The notes below the pieces were generated by a model that saw only the letters and a program-made list of their open reading frames with translations, searched no databases and was not told the DNA's origin. The position numbers were made by a program, and so were the translations under genes. From NCBI GenBank assembly GCA_025351925.1, contig JANXVC010000368.1, forward strand, positions 1-44,978: 44,978 bases of DNA. The letters run 5' to 3'. The stretch comes from Rhodospirillales bacterium (GTDB lineage: Bacteria; Pseudomonadota; Alphaproteobacteria; Acetobacterales; Acetobacteraceae). Shown one piece after another: positions 1 through 7,965 of the stretch (its first letter is position 1; every line of letters begins with the position of its first letter).

Positions 1-746
1 ATGGGCACCAGCAGGAGCGACATTTCCACCGCGCCGAAACGGGCGGCGGCGACGCCCAGCATGGCGAGCACGAATCCGCAGAACTGGCTGCCGACGTCGC
101 CCATGAAGATGCGGGCGTGTGGGAAGTTGAATGGCAGGAACCCAAGCAGCCCCGCCGCCAGCAGCAGGGACGCGAAATAGACGAACCACCCGCCGTATGC
201 CGCGGCGATCCCCGCCAGCATGAGGCAGGCGAGGGCCGACACGCCGGACGCCAGCCCATTCAGCCCGTCAATGAAATTCACCGCGTTGGTTGCGAACAGG
301 ATCCAGGCAAGCGTCAACGGCACCGCCGCCCAGCCGAGCTCGACCGTTCCCCACCATGGCAGATGCAGGTTGGCGACGATGAGCCCGCTGCCCACCGCCA
401 GCGCCGCCGCACCCAGTTGGGCGGCGAACTTGACGGTAAAGGGCCAGTCCAGCACGTCGTCGAGGAACGCCACGACCGCGATGGCGCTGGCGGCCAGGAT
501 CACGCCGCGGAAATACGGATCGGCCAGGCGGGAGAACTCGGCGTAGCGGTAGAGCACGGCGATCCCCACCAGGAAGGCCGCGACCACACCGACACCGCCG
601 CCCTTTGGCACCACCCGCGTATGCGCCTTGCGCGCGTCCGGGCGGTCCGCTGGGCCGAGGCCGATCATCACCCGCACCAGCGCCGCCGACAGCAGCGCCA
701 GGGCAGCGACGAACAGCAGGTGCTTCAGCACGGCGTCTGTGGTCAA
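1..746 (-). CDS. WecA/MraY-type glycosyl-1-phosphate transferase (partial, C-terminus off the left edge)
   Basis: Membrane enzyme of glycosyltransferase family 4 (PF00953), which transfers a sugar-1-phosphate from a UDP-sugar to undecaprenyl phosphate to start O-antigen or exopolysaccharide synthesis. About 248 codons are visible. They contain several hydrophobic helices, an early PKGGG motif, the Asp-rich FLDDVLDW loop, the NFIDGLNGLASG motif and FMGDVGSQ, all typical catalytic-loop signatures. I choose the TTG at 746 because a GGAAG ribosome site lies 6 bases upstream; GTG at 731 is the alternative. It is divergent from the sugar dehydratase at 808, and the 61-base gap should hold both promoters. 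The lipid-linked product probably receives the sugar made by the two genes to the right. The exact sugar cannot be read from sequence. Confidence 0.88.
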   Translation of the reverse strand, partial: MTTDAVLKHLLFVAALALLSAALVRVMIGLGPADRPDARKAHTRVVPKGGGVGVVAAFLVGIAVLYRYAEFSRLADPYFRGVILAASAIAVVAFLDDVLDWPFTVKFAAQLGAAALAVGSGLIVANLHLPWWGTVELGWAAVPLTLAWILFATNAVNFIDGLNGLASGVSALACLMLAGIAAAYGGWFVYFASLLLAAGLLGFLPFNFPHARIFMGDVGSQFCGFVLAMLGVAAARFGAVEMSLLLVP

Positions 747-807
747 ACGAGGCTTCCGGAGATGGGGGACTGCTAAGCGGCGCGGGGTGGGCTATAGGGT
801 CCTCACA

Positions 808-2748
808 ATGCCACCGCAACGCTCGGTCAATCGCATCCTGCTGAACGTCGCGTTGGACGGCGTGCTCGCCGCCGTGGCGACGCCGCTGGCCCGTTATATC
901 GCTGATCCCGGCGGCGGCCTGCTGCACCCGCTGTGGTTTGTCGCCGGCGGGGCGATCACCCTGTTGGTGGCCGGCCTGCCGTTCCGCATGCCGCAGCAGT
1001 ACTGGCGCTTTGCTGGGATCGAGGATCTGCTCGGCCTGGTGGGCAGCAGCGTCGTTAGCGCCGTGCTGTTTGCGCTGCTGCTGCGCGTTTCGGGTTTTCC
1101 GCTGCCGACGCCGACCTTCCCGGTCGTGCATGCGCTGACGCTGATCGTGGCGCTCGGCACGCCGCGGGTGGTCTATCGGCTGCGCCTGGCTCGCCGGGCA
1201 GGGCGGGACGGGGCCGACGCGCAGTCCGTGCTGCTGGTTGGCGCCGGCGATGGGGCCGACCTGTTCATGCGGTCGCTGGAGTATGGCGAGGGCCGGGCCG
1301 CCTTCCGCATTGTCGGGCTGCTGTCGATGCGGGAGGGCCAGACCGGCCGACGCATCCACGGCCACACCATCTTGGGGCCCATCAGCCAGACCACCGCCGT
1401 CCTGGCCCGGCTGCGTGCCGAGGGCCGGCTGCCATCCGCCCTCGTATTGACCCAACCCGCGTTGTCCGGTGCTCCGCTTGCGGCATTATTGGCTCAGGCG
1501 GATGTGGAAGGCGTGCCGGTGCGTCGAGTCCCGCGTCCGACCGCGCTGCAGACGGCGGCAGAGGGCGGCGGCACGCTGGAACTGGCGCCGGGCGCGAGCG
1601 AGGACCTATTGAACCGCCCGCAGGTGCCGCTCGACCGCGACGGCATGGCGCGACTGGTGCACGGCCGCCGCGTGCTGGTGACCGGCGCCGGCGGCACCAT
1701 CGGGTCGGAGCTGGCGCGGCAACTGGCGGCGCTGGGACCGGACCGCCTGACGCTGCTGGACAACGGCGAATATGCGCTGTGGCAGATCGACCAGGAGCTC
1801 AACGAGGCGCATCCCGAGGTGCCCCGAGAAACCGTCATCGCCGATATCCGCGACGAGCCGCGCATCCGCGCGGTGTTCGACCGGGTGCGGCCTGAGCTGG
1901 TGTTCCACGCCGCCGCGCTGAAGCATGTGCCGATGGTGGAGGCGAACCCGCTGGAGGGCCTGCTGACCAACGCTGTCGGTACCAGGCATGTGGCGGAGGC
2001 CGCGCGCGCCGCCGGGGCGAGCGCCATGGTGTTCATCTCGACCGACAAAGCGGTGAACCCCAGCAGCGTGATGGGTGCGAGCAAGCGCCTGGCCGAAATG
2101 TATTGTCAGGCGCTCGACGTGGCGGCGCGGCGCGGCGCCGGCATGCGCTGCGTCACCGTGCGGTTCGGCAACGTGCTCGGCAGCACCGGCTCCGTCGTGC
2201 CGCTGTTCCGCCATCAGCTCGAGCGCGGCGGCCCGCTGACCGTCACCCATCCCGACATGCAGCGCTATTTCATGACGGTGCGCGAGGCGGTCGGCCTGGT
2301 GCTGCAGGCGAGCGTGCTGGGCATGGCCGACATCACACTGCCGACTGGCGCGCAGGGCGGCATCTTCGTGTTTGACATGGGCGAGCCGGTGCGCATTGTG
2401 GATCTCGCGCGGCAGATGATCCGGCTCGCTGGTCTTCATCCGGCCGAGGACGGACCCGAGCCTGGCCGTATCCAGATTCGCTTCACCGGCCTCCGCCCCG
2501 GCGAGAAGCTGTTTGAGGAGCTGTTCCACGGCAGCGAGCCGCCAGTGCCGACCGGGCATCCTGGCCTGCTGATGGCGGCGCCTCGCACCGCCGACCCGGC
2601 GATCGTCGGCCGCGCCATCGACGAGATTGCCGCCGCCTGCCGGGCCGGGCAGATCGGCTTGGCGTTGATCTTGCTCGGCCGAATGATCCCGGAATTCGAA
2701 CATAATGCCGAGGGCGCCCCGGGACGGGTGCTGCTGCCTGGAGGATAG
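808..2748 (+). CDS. WbpM/CapD-type membrane nucleotide-sugar 4,6-dehydratase
   Basis: Polysaccharide biosynthesis protein of the large SDR type (646 aa). It has hydrophobic N-terminal segments (about residues 10-120), a CoA-binding-like Rossmann part (about 140-250) and a C-terminal catalytic SDR domain (about 285-620). The NAD(P) motif TGAGGTIG is at 292-299 and the active-site block STDKA at 411-415. In VMGASK, Met422 stands where classical SDRs have Tyr, with Lys426 retained; this is known for WbpM/PglF-like enzymes. They convert UDP-GlcNAc to the 4-keto-6-deoxy sugar. The ATG at 808 follows an AGGG site. The next gene starts 1 base after its stop with GGAGG at 2740-2744, so dehydratase and aminotransferase form one unit, probably making a UDP-amino-dideoxy sugar. 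Confidence 0.92.
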   Translation: MPPQRSVNRILLNVALDGVLAAVATPLARYIADPGGGLLHPLWFVAGGAITLLVAGLPFRMPQQYWRFAGIEDLLGLVGSSVVSAVLFALLLRVSGFPLPTPTFPVVHALTLIVALGTPRVVYRLRLARRAGRDGADAQSVLLVGAGDGADLFMRSLEYGEGRAAFRIVGLLSMREGQTGRRIHGHTILGPISQTTAVLARLRAEGRLPSALVLTQPALSGAPLAALLAQADVEGVPVRRVPRPTALQTAAEGGGTLELAPGASEDLLNRPQVPLDRDGMARLVHGRRVLVTGAGGTIGSELARQLAALGPDRLTLLDNGEYALWQIDQELNEAHPEVPRETVIADIRDEPRIRAVFDRVRPELVFHAAALKHVPMVEANPLEGLLTNAVGTRHVAEAARAAGASAMVFISTDKAVNPSSVMGASKRLAEMYCQALDVAARRGAGMRCVTVRFGNVLGSTGSVVPLFRHQLERGGPLTVTHPDMQRYFMTVREAVGLVLQASVLGMADITLPTGAQGGIFVFDMGEPVRIVDLARQMIRLAGLHPAEDGPEPGRIQIRFTGLRPGEKLFEELFHGSEPPVPTGHPGLLMAAPRTADPAIVGRAIDEIAAACRAGQIGLALILLGRMIPEFEHNAEGAPGRVLLPGG

Positions 2749-2749
2749 A

Positions 2750-3883
2750 ATGAACCGGCCAGTCTCATTTCTCGACCTAAAGGCGCAGCAGGCCCGCATC
2801 GCTCATCGGCTCCGTCCGCGGCTGGACGCCGTGCTGGCGCACTGCCAGTTCGTACTGGGGCCAGAGGTTGCGGAGCTGGAGGGCAGGCTCGCGACCTACT
2901 GCGGAGCCCAGCACTGCGTCGGCGTCAGCTCCGGCACCGACGCGCTGCAGATCGCGATGATGGCGGAGGGCATCGGCCCCGGCGACGCGGTCTTTCTGCC
3001 GGCGTTCACCTACACCGCGACCGCCGAGGTGCCGCTGGTACTGGGCGCGACCCCGGTGTTCGTGGACGTTGACCCGCGCACCTACCAAATTGATCCGGCG
3101 CACCTTTCCGCCCGGATAGCCGAAACTCGTACTGCCGGCCGCCTGCGCCCGCGCGCGCTGGTCGGGGTGGACCTGTTCGGTCAGCCCGCGGATTGGGTTG
3201 CGCTGAACCGGATCGCCTCTACGGAAGACCTGTTCACCCTCGACGACTGCGCCCAGAGCTTCGGCGCGGTGCTGCATGGCACGCGCCTCGGCACCCAGGC
3301 GCAGGCGACCGCCACGAGTTTTTTCCCCAGCAAGCCGTTCGGTGCCTACGGGGACGGCGGCGCGCTGTTTACCGATGACGACGAACGCGCCGCGCTGTAT
3401 CGCATCCTACGGAGCCATGGGGAGGGCACGACGCGCTACGAGGTCCTGCGCACCGGGATGAATGGCCGCCTAGACACCATGCAGGCGGCGGTGCTGCTGG
3501 CGAAGCTCGACGTGTTCGACGAGGAGCTGGCGATTCGCGAGCGCATCGCCGGGGTCTATGACCGGCGTCTCAGCAATGCGGTCGTCATTCCCGCCCGGGT
3601 GCCGGACAGCGTCAGCGCTTGGGCCGTCTATTCCGTGCTGCTGCCGGACGAGGCGGCCCGTACTCGGCTGCAGGCCGCGTTGCGTGAGGCCGGGGTGCCC
3701 ACCGCGATCTATTATCCCCGCCCGCTGCATCGGCAGCCCGCCTATGCCGGACATCATGACGGCGCGGACCTGCCGGTGTCGGACGATCTATCCGGCCGTA
3801 TTCTTGCATTGCCGATCCATCCGGACCTTTCAGATGCCGACGTTGAACGCGTATGCGACGCGGTGACGCAGGCGCTGGGCTGA
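2750..3883 (+). CDS. DegT/DnrJ/EryC1/StrS family sugar aminotransferase
   Basis: PLP-dependent aminotransferase (377 aa, usual family length) that aminates keto-sugar nucleotides. Visible family signatures are VSSGTDALQIA (59-69), LPAFTYTATAE (83-93), DDCAQSFGA (165-173) and SFFPSKPFGAYGDGG (190-204), where Lys195 should bind PLP. The start ATG at 2750 has a perfect GGAGG 5 bases upstream. It directly follows the WbpM-type dehydratase, so its likely substrate is the 4-keto (or 3-keto) sugar nucleotide made by that pathway. WbpE- and PglE-type functions are both possible; sequence alone does not decide between C3 and C4 amination. Confidence 0.92.
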   Translation: MNRPVSFLDLKAQQARIAHRLRPRLDAVLAHCQFVLGPEVAELEGRLATYCGAQHCVGVSSGTDALQIAMMAEGIGPGDAVFLPAFTYTATAEVPLVLGATPVFVDVDPRTYQIDPAHLSARIAETRTAGRLRPRALVGVDLFGQPADWVALNRIASTEDLFTLDDCAQSFGAVLHGTRLGTQAQATATSFFPSKPFGAYGDGGALFTDDDERAALYRILRSHGEGTTRYEVLRTGMNGRLDTMQAAVLLAKLDVFDEELAIRERIAGVYDRRLSNAVVIPARVPDSVSAWAVYSVLLPDEAARTRLQAALREAGVPTAIYYPRPLHRQPAYAGHHDGADLPVSDDLSGRILALPIHPDLSDADVERVCDAVTQALG

Positions 3884-3917
3884 GGCAACCCACCCGTTCG
3901 GCCGGCGTTGCCAGAGC

Positions 3918-4100
3918 ATGAACCAGCCAAAAGTGCAGACCGACGACCCGCCGCCTGAGGGCGCGAGCCCAGACCACAATCCCACCGGCGAGACGCCGCA
4001 TGGCATCCCGAAAGGCACCGAGGAACACGCGGCAAAGGCGTCGCCCAGTGACGACCGTCAAGCCAGCGAGACGGCACCGCTGGTACCTAAAAAGACTTAG
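3918..4100 (+). CDS. Small Pro-rich hydrophilic protein, hypothetical
   Basis: A possible 60-residue protein, rich in Pro, Glu, Asp, Lys and Thr, with no hydrophobic segment and no recognisable domain; probably disordered. It lies 34 bases after the aminotransferase and ends just before the convergent methyltransferase gene (stop at 4105). No clear Shine-Dalgarno sequence precedes the ATG, which lowers confidence. The composition is unlike a random reading of this GC-rich DNA, which tends to give Arg/Ala-rich shadows, and that is the main argument for it being real. I do not recognise a function. Confidence 0.4.
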   Translation: MNQPKVQTDDPPPEGASPDHNPTGETPHGIPKGTEEHAAKASPSDDRQASETAPLVPKKT

Positions 4101-4104
4101 CCGC

Positions 4105-5034
4105 CTAAGCCATATCTCTATCTCTCGTCCAAACGAACGTCAGCTCGTGCTTGTTATGGAACAAGTGCGTCAGACGACCGTGTGGCAGCGCGGCGAAGCC
4201 GTCTGCTGACACATGATCCGTCTCGCCTTGAAACTTAACGGTGCAGATTATGTGCCGCGCGGTTTTTGCCGTGATCCAACGCTCCATCAAGGAAAGGAGC
4301 CGAGCTGGGTATGCAATCACGTCGCATACCAGCCAGTCCACCGGCTCAGGCAGCAGGGCAAAGGCGCTTTCGAGCACTTGGGTCACCCCAGGCATCGCGG
4401 CGACACGGAAATCAAGTGGCGCCTTGTCAACCGCCCGCACTGATGCACCGAGGCTGGCCAGCACCCAAGTCCAGCCGCCTGGCGAGGCACCGAGATCGAG
4501 GCACACGTCGTCGGGCCCCGGATATTCGCCAAGCCGGGTCAACGCCTCCCAAAGCTTGAGATAGGCACGGCTGGGCGGGCCGATGTGGTCCTCCTCGAAG
4601 CGGCATTCTCCCAGGATGAGTGGGCTTGACTTAGTCGGACTGGCAAGCAGCCGGTCGCGGTCCAGCAGTGTCCAAGCGCCCAAATGCGACGTCGGCGCTG
4701 GCTCTGGGAAGCGCAGCAGGCGGGCACGGACCGGCGGCAGATGGCCTTCAATCAACGCCATGCGGCGGTGCTGCTGGACGGCATAGGCCGACCAGTTGCG
4801 CTGTTGGGCGCGCAGCAGATTGGCGGCGGCCTTCAACGACGTGATCGCGTGCTCCCGTGGTGCGGTCCAGATGTCGAGCGCCCAAACGCTGGCGTAGGGC
4901 GGGTCTGGCGACAGTGCCAAGCGGCCGTGCCAGGCGCTTACGGTGACGCCGGCCCGAGTCAGTTCCTCAAGGAGCGGCTGCTCCAGGTCCTCAGCTGCGA
5001 GATAGGCGCTGCCGATCGACGAGGCCGTGCTCAA
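4105..5034 (-). CDS. RlmM-like SAM-dependent RNA 2'-O-methyltransferase
   Basis: FtsJ/RlmM-type methyltransferase (309 aa from this start). RlmM methylates the 2'-O of C2498 in 23S rRNA in gammaproteobacteria; the family fold is a THUMP-like N-terminal part plus a Rossmann domain. Here LDLGASPGGWTW (179-190) is the SAM motif, AVDKAPL follows as motif II, WLVCDVIAYP and CTVKFQGE supply the Asp and Lys of the K-D-K-E tetrad, and the first Lys is probably in SRAYLKLWEAL. I choose TTG at 5034 because it overlaps the stop of the upstream DUF423 gene (TTGA), which would couple translation; no in-frame ATG lies near. The rRNA target in this organism is inferred only from family membership. Confidence 0.8.
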   Translation of the reverse strand: MSTASSIGSAYLAAEDLEQPLLEELTRAGVTVSAWHGRLALSPDPPYASVWALDIWTAPREHAITSLKAAANLLRAQQRNWSAYAVQQHRRMALIEGHLPPVRARLLRFPEPAPTSHLGAWTLLDRDRLLASPTKSSPLILGECRFEEDHIGPPSRAYLKLWEALTRLGEYPGPDDVCLDLGASPGGWTWVLASLGASVRAVDKAPLDFRVAAMPGVTQVLESAFALLPEPVDWLVCDVIAYPARLLSLMERWITAKTARHIICTVKFQGETDHVSADGFAALPHGRLTHLFHNKHELTFVWTRDRDMA

Positions 5035-5408
5035 CGGCGGCGAAACGCGGACAGGCCCAGCAGCGCCCAGCCGAGCATCAGCAAGCTGCCGCCCACCGGG
5101 GCCAGCGCGCCCAGATGCGGCCCGCCGAGCGCCCCTGCATAAACGGTGCCGCAAAACAGCAGCGTGCCGAGCACAAATGCCGCGCCCGCCGCATGCGTCA
5201 ACCAGCCGCCGCGTGCGCCCCAAATCCCGCAGCCCAACAGCGCCAGCGCGTGCCAGCCCTGCATCTGTACGGCGCTGGCAATGGCGCGGGACTGGCCGGC
5301 ATCGACCGGCAGGTGCGCTGCCCCGGCCGCCGCCGCCACCGCGAGCAGCCCGCCCAGTGCGCCCAGCGCGACCCATCCGCGATACGAATCCGTGATCATG
5401 GAACCCAT
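5031..5408 (-). CDS. DUF423 small membrane protein
   Basis: A 125-residue protein with four hydrophobic helices, matching the DUF423 (YgdD-type) inner-membrane family by length and by motifs such as QMQGWHALALL near the middle and LFCGTVYAGAL plus APVGGSLLMLGW toward the end. Function is unknown in all members I know. It overlaps the RlmM-like gene by 4 bases, and the two are probably co-transcribed from a promoter in the 52-base gap shared with the divergent peptidase gene. The start may be ATG 5408 or ATG 5399; an AAGG lies just upstream of the first. Confidence 0.85.
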   Translation of the reverse strand: MGSMITDSYRGWVALGALGGLLAVAAAAGAAHLPVDAGQSRAIASAVQMQGWHALALLGCGIWGARGGWLTHAAGAAFVLGTLLFCGTVYAGALGGPHLGALAPVGGSLLMLGWALLGLSAFRRR

Positions 5409-5460
5409 TTACCTTCTACGAGCCGGTTCCGCCATCACGCGCTTCGGTGTAAGAAGGGCT

Positions 5461-6411
5461 ATGCCACGCGGAGACTTGTTTCCCGAGATCGGACCGTTCG
5501 AGACCGGCTATATGCCGTTGTCCGGCGGCCACGTGATGTATTGGGAACAGGTCGGCGCGACGCATGGTCAGCCGGTGCTGTTCCTGCATGGCGGTCCCGG
5601 CGCTGGGGCAGGGGCGGTGCACCGCCGTTTCTTCGATCCGCATTTCTGGCGCGTGGTGATCTTCGACCAGCGCGGCGCCGGCCGCTCGCGTCCGCTGGGC
5701 AGCCTGGCGCACAACACAACGCCCGACCTGGTTGCCGACATCGAGACGCTGCGCCGTCATCTCGGCATCGAGCGTTGGCTGCTGTTCGGCGGCTCCTGGG
5801 GGTCCACCCTCGCACTCGCCTACGCCCAGGCCTATCCGAACCGGGTGCGCGGCCTGGTGCTGCGCGGTGTGTTCCTAGGCCGCCCGGCCGAGGTGGAGTG
5901 GTTCCTGCACGGCCTCGGCGCGGTATTTCCGGACGCGCATGCGGCGTTCGTCGGCCATCTGCCACCCGAGGAGCGGCACGACCTGCTCGGCGCCTACCTA
6001 CGCCGGCTGACTCATCCGGATCCGGCGATCCACATCGCCGCCGCACGCGCCTGGTCGGTCTATGAAGGCTCCTGCAGCACTCTGCTGCCCAGTCCGGACA
6101 CGGTCGCCTCGTTTGCGCAGGACCGCACGGCGTTGGGCCTCGCGCGGATTGAAGCGCACTACTTCGCCCACGACCTGTTCTTGCCCGAGGGCGGGCTGCT
6201 GGGCGGCATGCACCGGATCGGGCATCTGCCGGCTGAGATCGTCCAGGGCCGCTACGACATGATCTGCCCGGCGCGCACCGCCTTCGAGCTGGCCGCCGCC
6301 TGGCCCGCCGCCCGGCTGACCGTCATCCCCGATGCTGGGCATTCCGCACTGGAGCCGGGCGTGCGGCGAGCCCTGGTGTCGGCGGTCGAGCGGTTCCGCA
6401 CCGTCCGCTGA
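5461..6411 (+). CDS. pip: Proline iminopeptidase (alpha/beta hydrolase, peptidase S33)
   Basis: Cytoplasmic exopeptidase that releases N-terminal proline from peptides. The 316-aa length from ATG 5461 matches the family, and an AAGAAGG ribosome site lies 4 bases upstream. The oxyanion motif HGGPGAG is at 43-49, the nucleophile elbow GGSWGS at 110-115 (Ser112), the acid is probably in GRYDMICP, and the base His is in DAGHSALEP near the C-terminus. The DQRGAGRS motif at 69-76 is also characteristic. It is divergent from the DUF423 gene. An upstream in-frame extension is open but lacks family features and overlaps the divergent gene, so I exclude it. Confidence 0.92.
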   Translation: MPRGDLFPEIGPFETGYMPLSGGHVMYWEQVGATHGQPVLFLHGGPGAGAGAVHRRFFDPHFWRVVIFDQRGAGRSRPLGSLAHNTTPDLVADIETLRRHLGIERWLLFGGSWGSTLALAYAQAYPNRVRGLVLRGVFLGRPAEVEWFLHGLGAVFPDAHAAFVGHLPPEERHDLLGAYLRRLTHPDPAIHIAAARAWSVYEGSCSTLLPSPDTVASFAQDRTALGLARIEAHYFAHDLFLPEGGLLGGMHRIGHLPAEIVQGRYDMICPARTAFELAAAWPAARLTVIPDAGHSALEPGVRRALVSAVERFRTVR

Positions 6412-6465
6412 CAGCAGCATCGCTGAACGAGCTCGCCATCGAAACGGTGACGTCTCCAAAATGGG

Positions 6466-6494
6466 TTGACCGTCCTATCGCGATCTGTTATCAC
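6466..6494 (+). promoter_or_regulatory. Candidate sigma70-type promoter for the beta-helix gene
   Basis: TTGACC at 6466-6471 and TATCAC at 6489-6494 are separated by 17 bases. They match the -35 consensus at 5 of 6 positions and the -10 at 4 of 6. The site lies 107 bases before the chosen start of the beta-helix gene, leaving a leader that contains the 8-bp inverted repeat at 6542-6563. This is a visual match only. Confidence 0.35.
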
Positions 6495-6541
6495 GGAAAA
6501 GTGAACTCAAGGGCGCTCGCGTAAAATTCCTGTTCATCTTT

Positions 6542-6563
6542 GCTTAGGGTTTGGTCCCTAAGC
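6542..6563. repeat. Perfect 8-bp inverted repeat in the beta-helix leader
   Basis: GCTTAGGG (6542-6549), a 6-base loop TTTGGT, and CCCTAAGC (6556-6563) form a perfect inverted repeat between the candidate promoter and the start codon at 6602. It could be a leader hairpin or a repressor operator. No T-tract follows, so a simple terminator for the upstream peptidase gene is less likely. Confidence 0.5.
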
Positions 6564-6601
6564 CTTGGATTGCGGCACAGCATGGCCGACTGCGAACAGG
6601 G

Positions 6602-7930
6602 ATGGGCGAATTGGCAACACTTACAGTGGGCTTGAACCAGCAATATCAACATATTGCCGATGCAGTCGCTGCATCGCATGACGGCGACGTGGTTGCGGTT
6701 CAGGCCGGGACCTATGTCAACGACTTCGCAACGATCTATCATAAGATCACGCTGCAGGGCGTCGGCGGCATGGTGAAGATGGTCGCGACGATCCCCCCGA
6801 CGAATGGGAAAGCGATCCTGACCACGGCGAGCGACGTCACGATCGATCACTTCGAATTTTCCGGCGCGAAGGTCGCTGACAAGAACGGCGCGGGCATTCG
6901 CTATGACAACGGCAATCTGACGATCACCAACTCATACTTCCACGATAACGAGAATGGTCTGTTGAGTGCCGCCGACGCCAATGGCACGATCACCATCAAG
7001 AACTCGGAATTCAGCCATAACGGCAACGGCAACGGCCTGACCCACAATATCTATGTGGGCGTGATCAAGCAGCTCACGATCCAGGACAGCTACATCCACG
7101 ACGCGGTGATCGGGCACGAGGTCAAGAGCCGCGCGTTGAACACCACGATCACCGGGTCCCGCATCCAAAACAACTCCGGCAATGCGAGCTACGAGATCGA
7201 CCTGCCGCAGGGCGGCAATGCATTGATCCAGGGAAACCTGATCCAGCAGGGGGCGGGCAGCTCAAACCCGGTGATCATCGCGTTCGGCGAGGAGGGCAGG
7301 CTCAACGCCAACTCCACCCTGGTCGTGCGCGGCAACATCATCGTGAACGACAAAGCCAAAGGCGTCGCGGTCTGGAATGCAACGAGTGGCACGGCCACGA
7401 TGGACGCCAACCAAGTCTATGGCCTGGGCAGCACGGCAACGACGATCGGCACGGTCGGGCAGACCGGCACCACGGTGCTTGCCATTCGCCCGGTGCTGAA
7501 CCTGGCGACACCAATCGATGCCCTCGGTCAGCGTACCGTGGTGTTCAACCTCTCAGAGGAGTCCTGGCAAGGCGACGCGCAGTGCTACGTCAGCATCGAC
7601 GGCGCACGGCTTGGCGGGCTGCAGACGATTACCGCCTTGCATGCGCTGAGGCAGAGCCAAAAGATCTCGTTCACCGTTCCGCTCTCGACCGGGCCGCACA
7701 CGGCGTCGGTGGCGTTCGTGAACGATGCATGGGGCGGGACGACCACAACCGATCGCAACCTTTTTGTGGACTCGATCGATCTCGGGACGCAGCACGTGGT
7801 TACCGCCGCGGCGCTCTATTCGAATGGCTCGAAAGTCTTCGCCATTCCGGCCGCTCCGACCACGGCCGCGCTGGTTTCATCCGTAAACAGCACGACAGCC
7901 CACACGGTCACCCTTCTGCCACATCATTGA
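6602..7930 (+). CDS. Right-handed parallel beta-helix protein with CBM60-like C-terminal domain
   Basis: A 442-aa protein. Residues about 1-300 are short repeating strands (NLTITNSYF, TITIKNSEF, LTIQDSYI) typical of parallel beta-helix polysaccharide-acting proteins. Residues about 310-395 end in VNDAWGGT...TDRNLFVD, which resembles the calcium-dependent xylan-binding CBM60 module. Motifs HNIYVG (148-153), GHEVKSRA (171-178) and YEID (197-200) recur in the secreted paralog at 22075. No signal peptide is visible, and unlike the two paralogs it lacks the paired Cys of the first coils, so export (if any) is not by the normal Sec route, or the true start differs. I prefer ATG 6602; TTG 6551 would add 17 residues with no signal character. 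Substrate unknown; polysaccharide lyase, epimerase or binding protein are possible. Confidence 0.82.
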   Translation: MGELATLTVGLNQQYQHIADAVAASHDGDVVAVQAGTYVNDFATIYHKITLQGVGGMVKMVATIPPTNGKAILTTASDVTIDHFEFSGAKVADKNGAGIRYDNGNLTITNSYFHDNENGLLSAADANGTITIKNSEFSHNGNGNGLTHNIYVGVIKQLTIQDSYIHDAVIGHEVKSRALNTTITGSRIQNNSGNASYEIDLPQGGNALIQGNLIQQGAGSSNPVIIAFGEEGRLNANSTLVVRGNIIVNDKAKGVAVWNATSGTATMDANQVYGLGSTATTIGTVGQTGTTVLAIRPVLNLATPIDALGQRTVVFNLSEESWQGDAQCYVSIDGARLGGLQTITALHALRQSQKISFTVPLSTGPHTASVAFVNDAWGGTTTTDRNLFVDSIDLGTQHVVTAAALYSNGSKVFAIPAAPTTAALVSSVNSTTAHTVTLLPHH

Positions 7931-7938
7931 TCGGGCCA

Positions 7939-7959
7939 CTGGCGGCAGCGTGCTGCCAG
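7939..7959. terminator. Weak hairpin between convergent genes
   Basis: A short GC-rich imperfect hairpin (GGCA/TGCC plus outer CTG/CAG pairs) lies in the 35-base gap between the stop codons of the beta-helix gene and htpG. It could act as a bidirectional terminator. It has no T-tract and the stem is short, so support is weak. Confidence 0.3.
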
Positions 7960-7965
7960 CGTGTC

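Noticed and set aside
1606-2799. Long minus-strand open frame (397 codons) opposite the sugar dehydratase
   Set aside because: Antisense shadow of a clear WbpM-type gene; His/Arg/Gln-rich composition with no domain.
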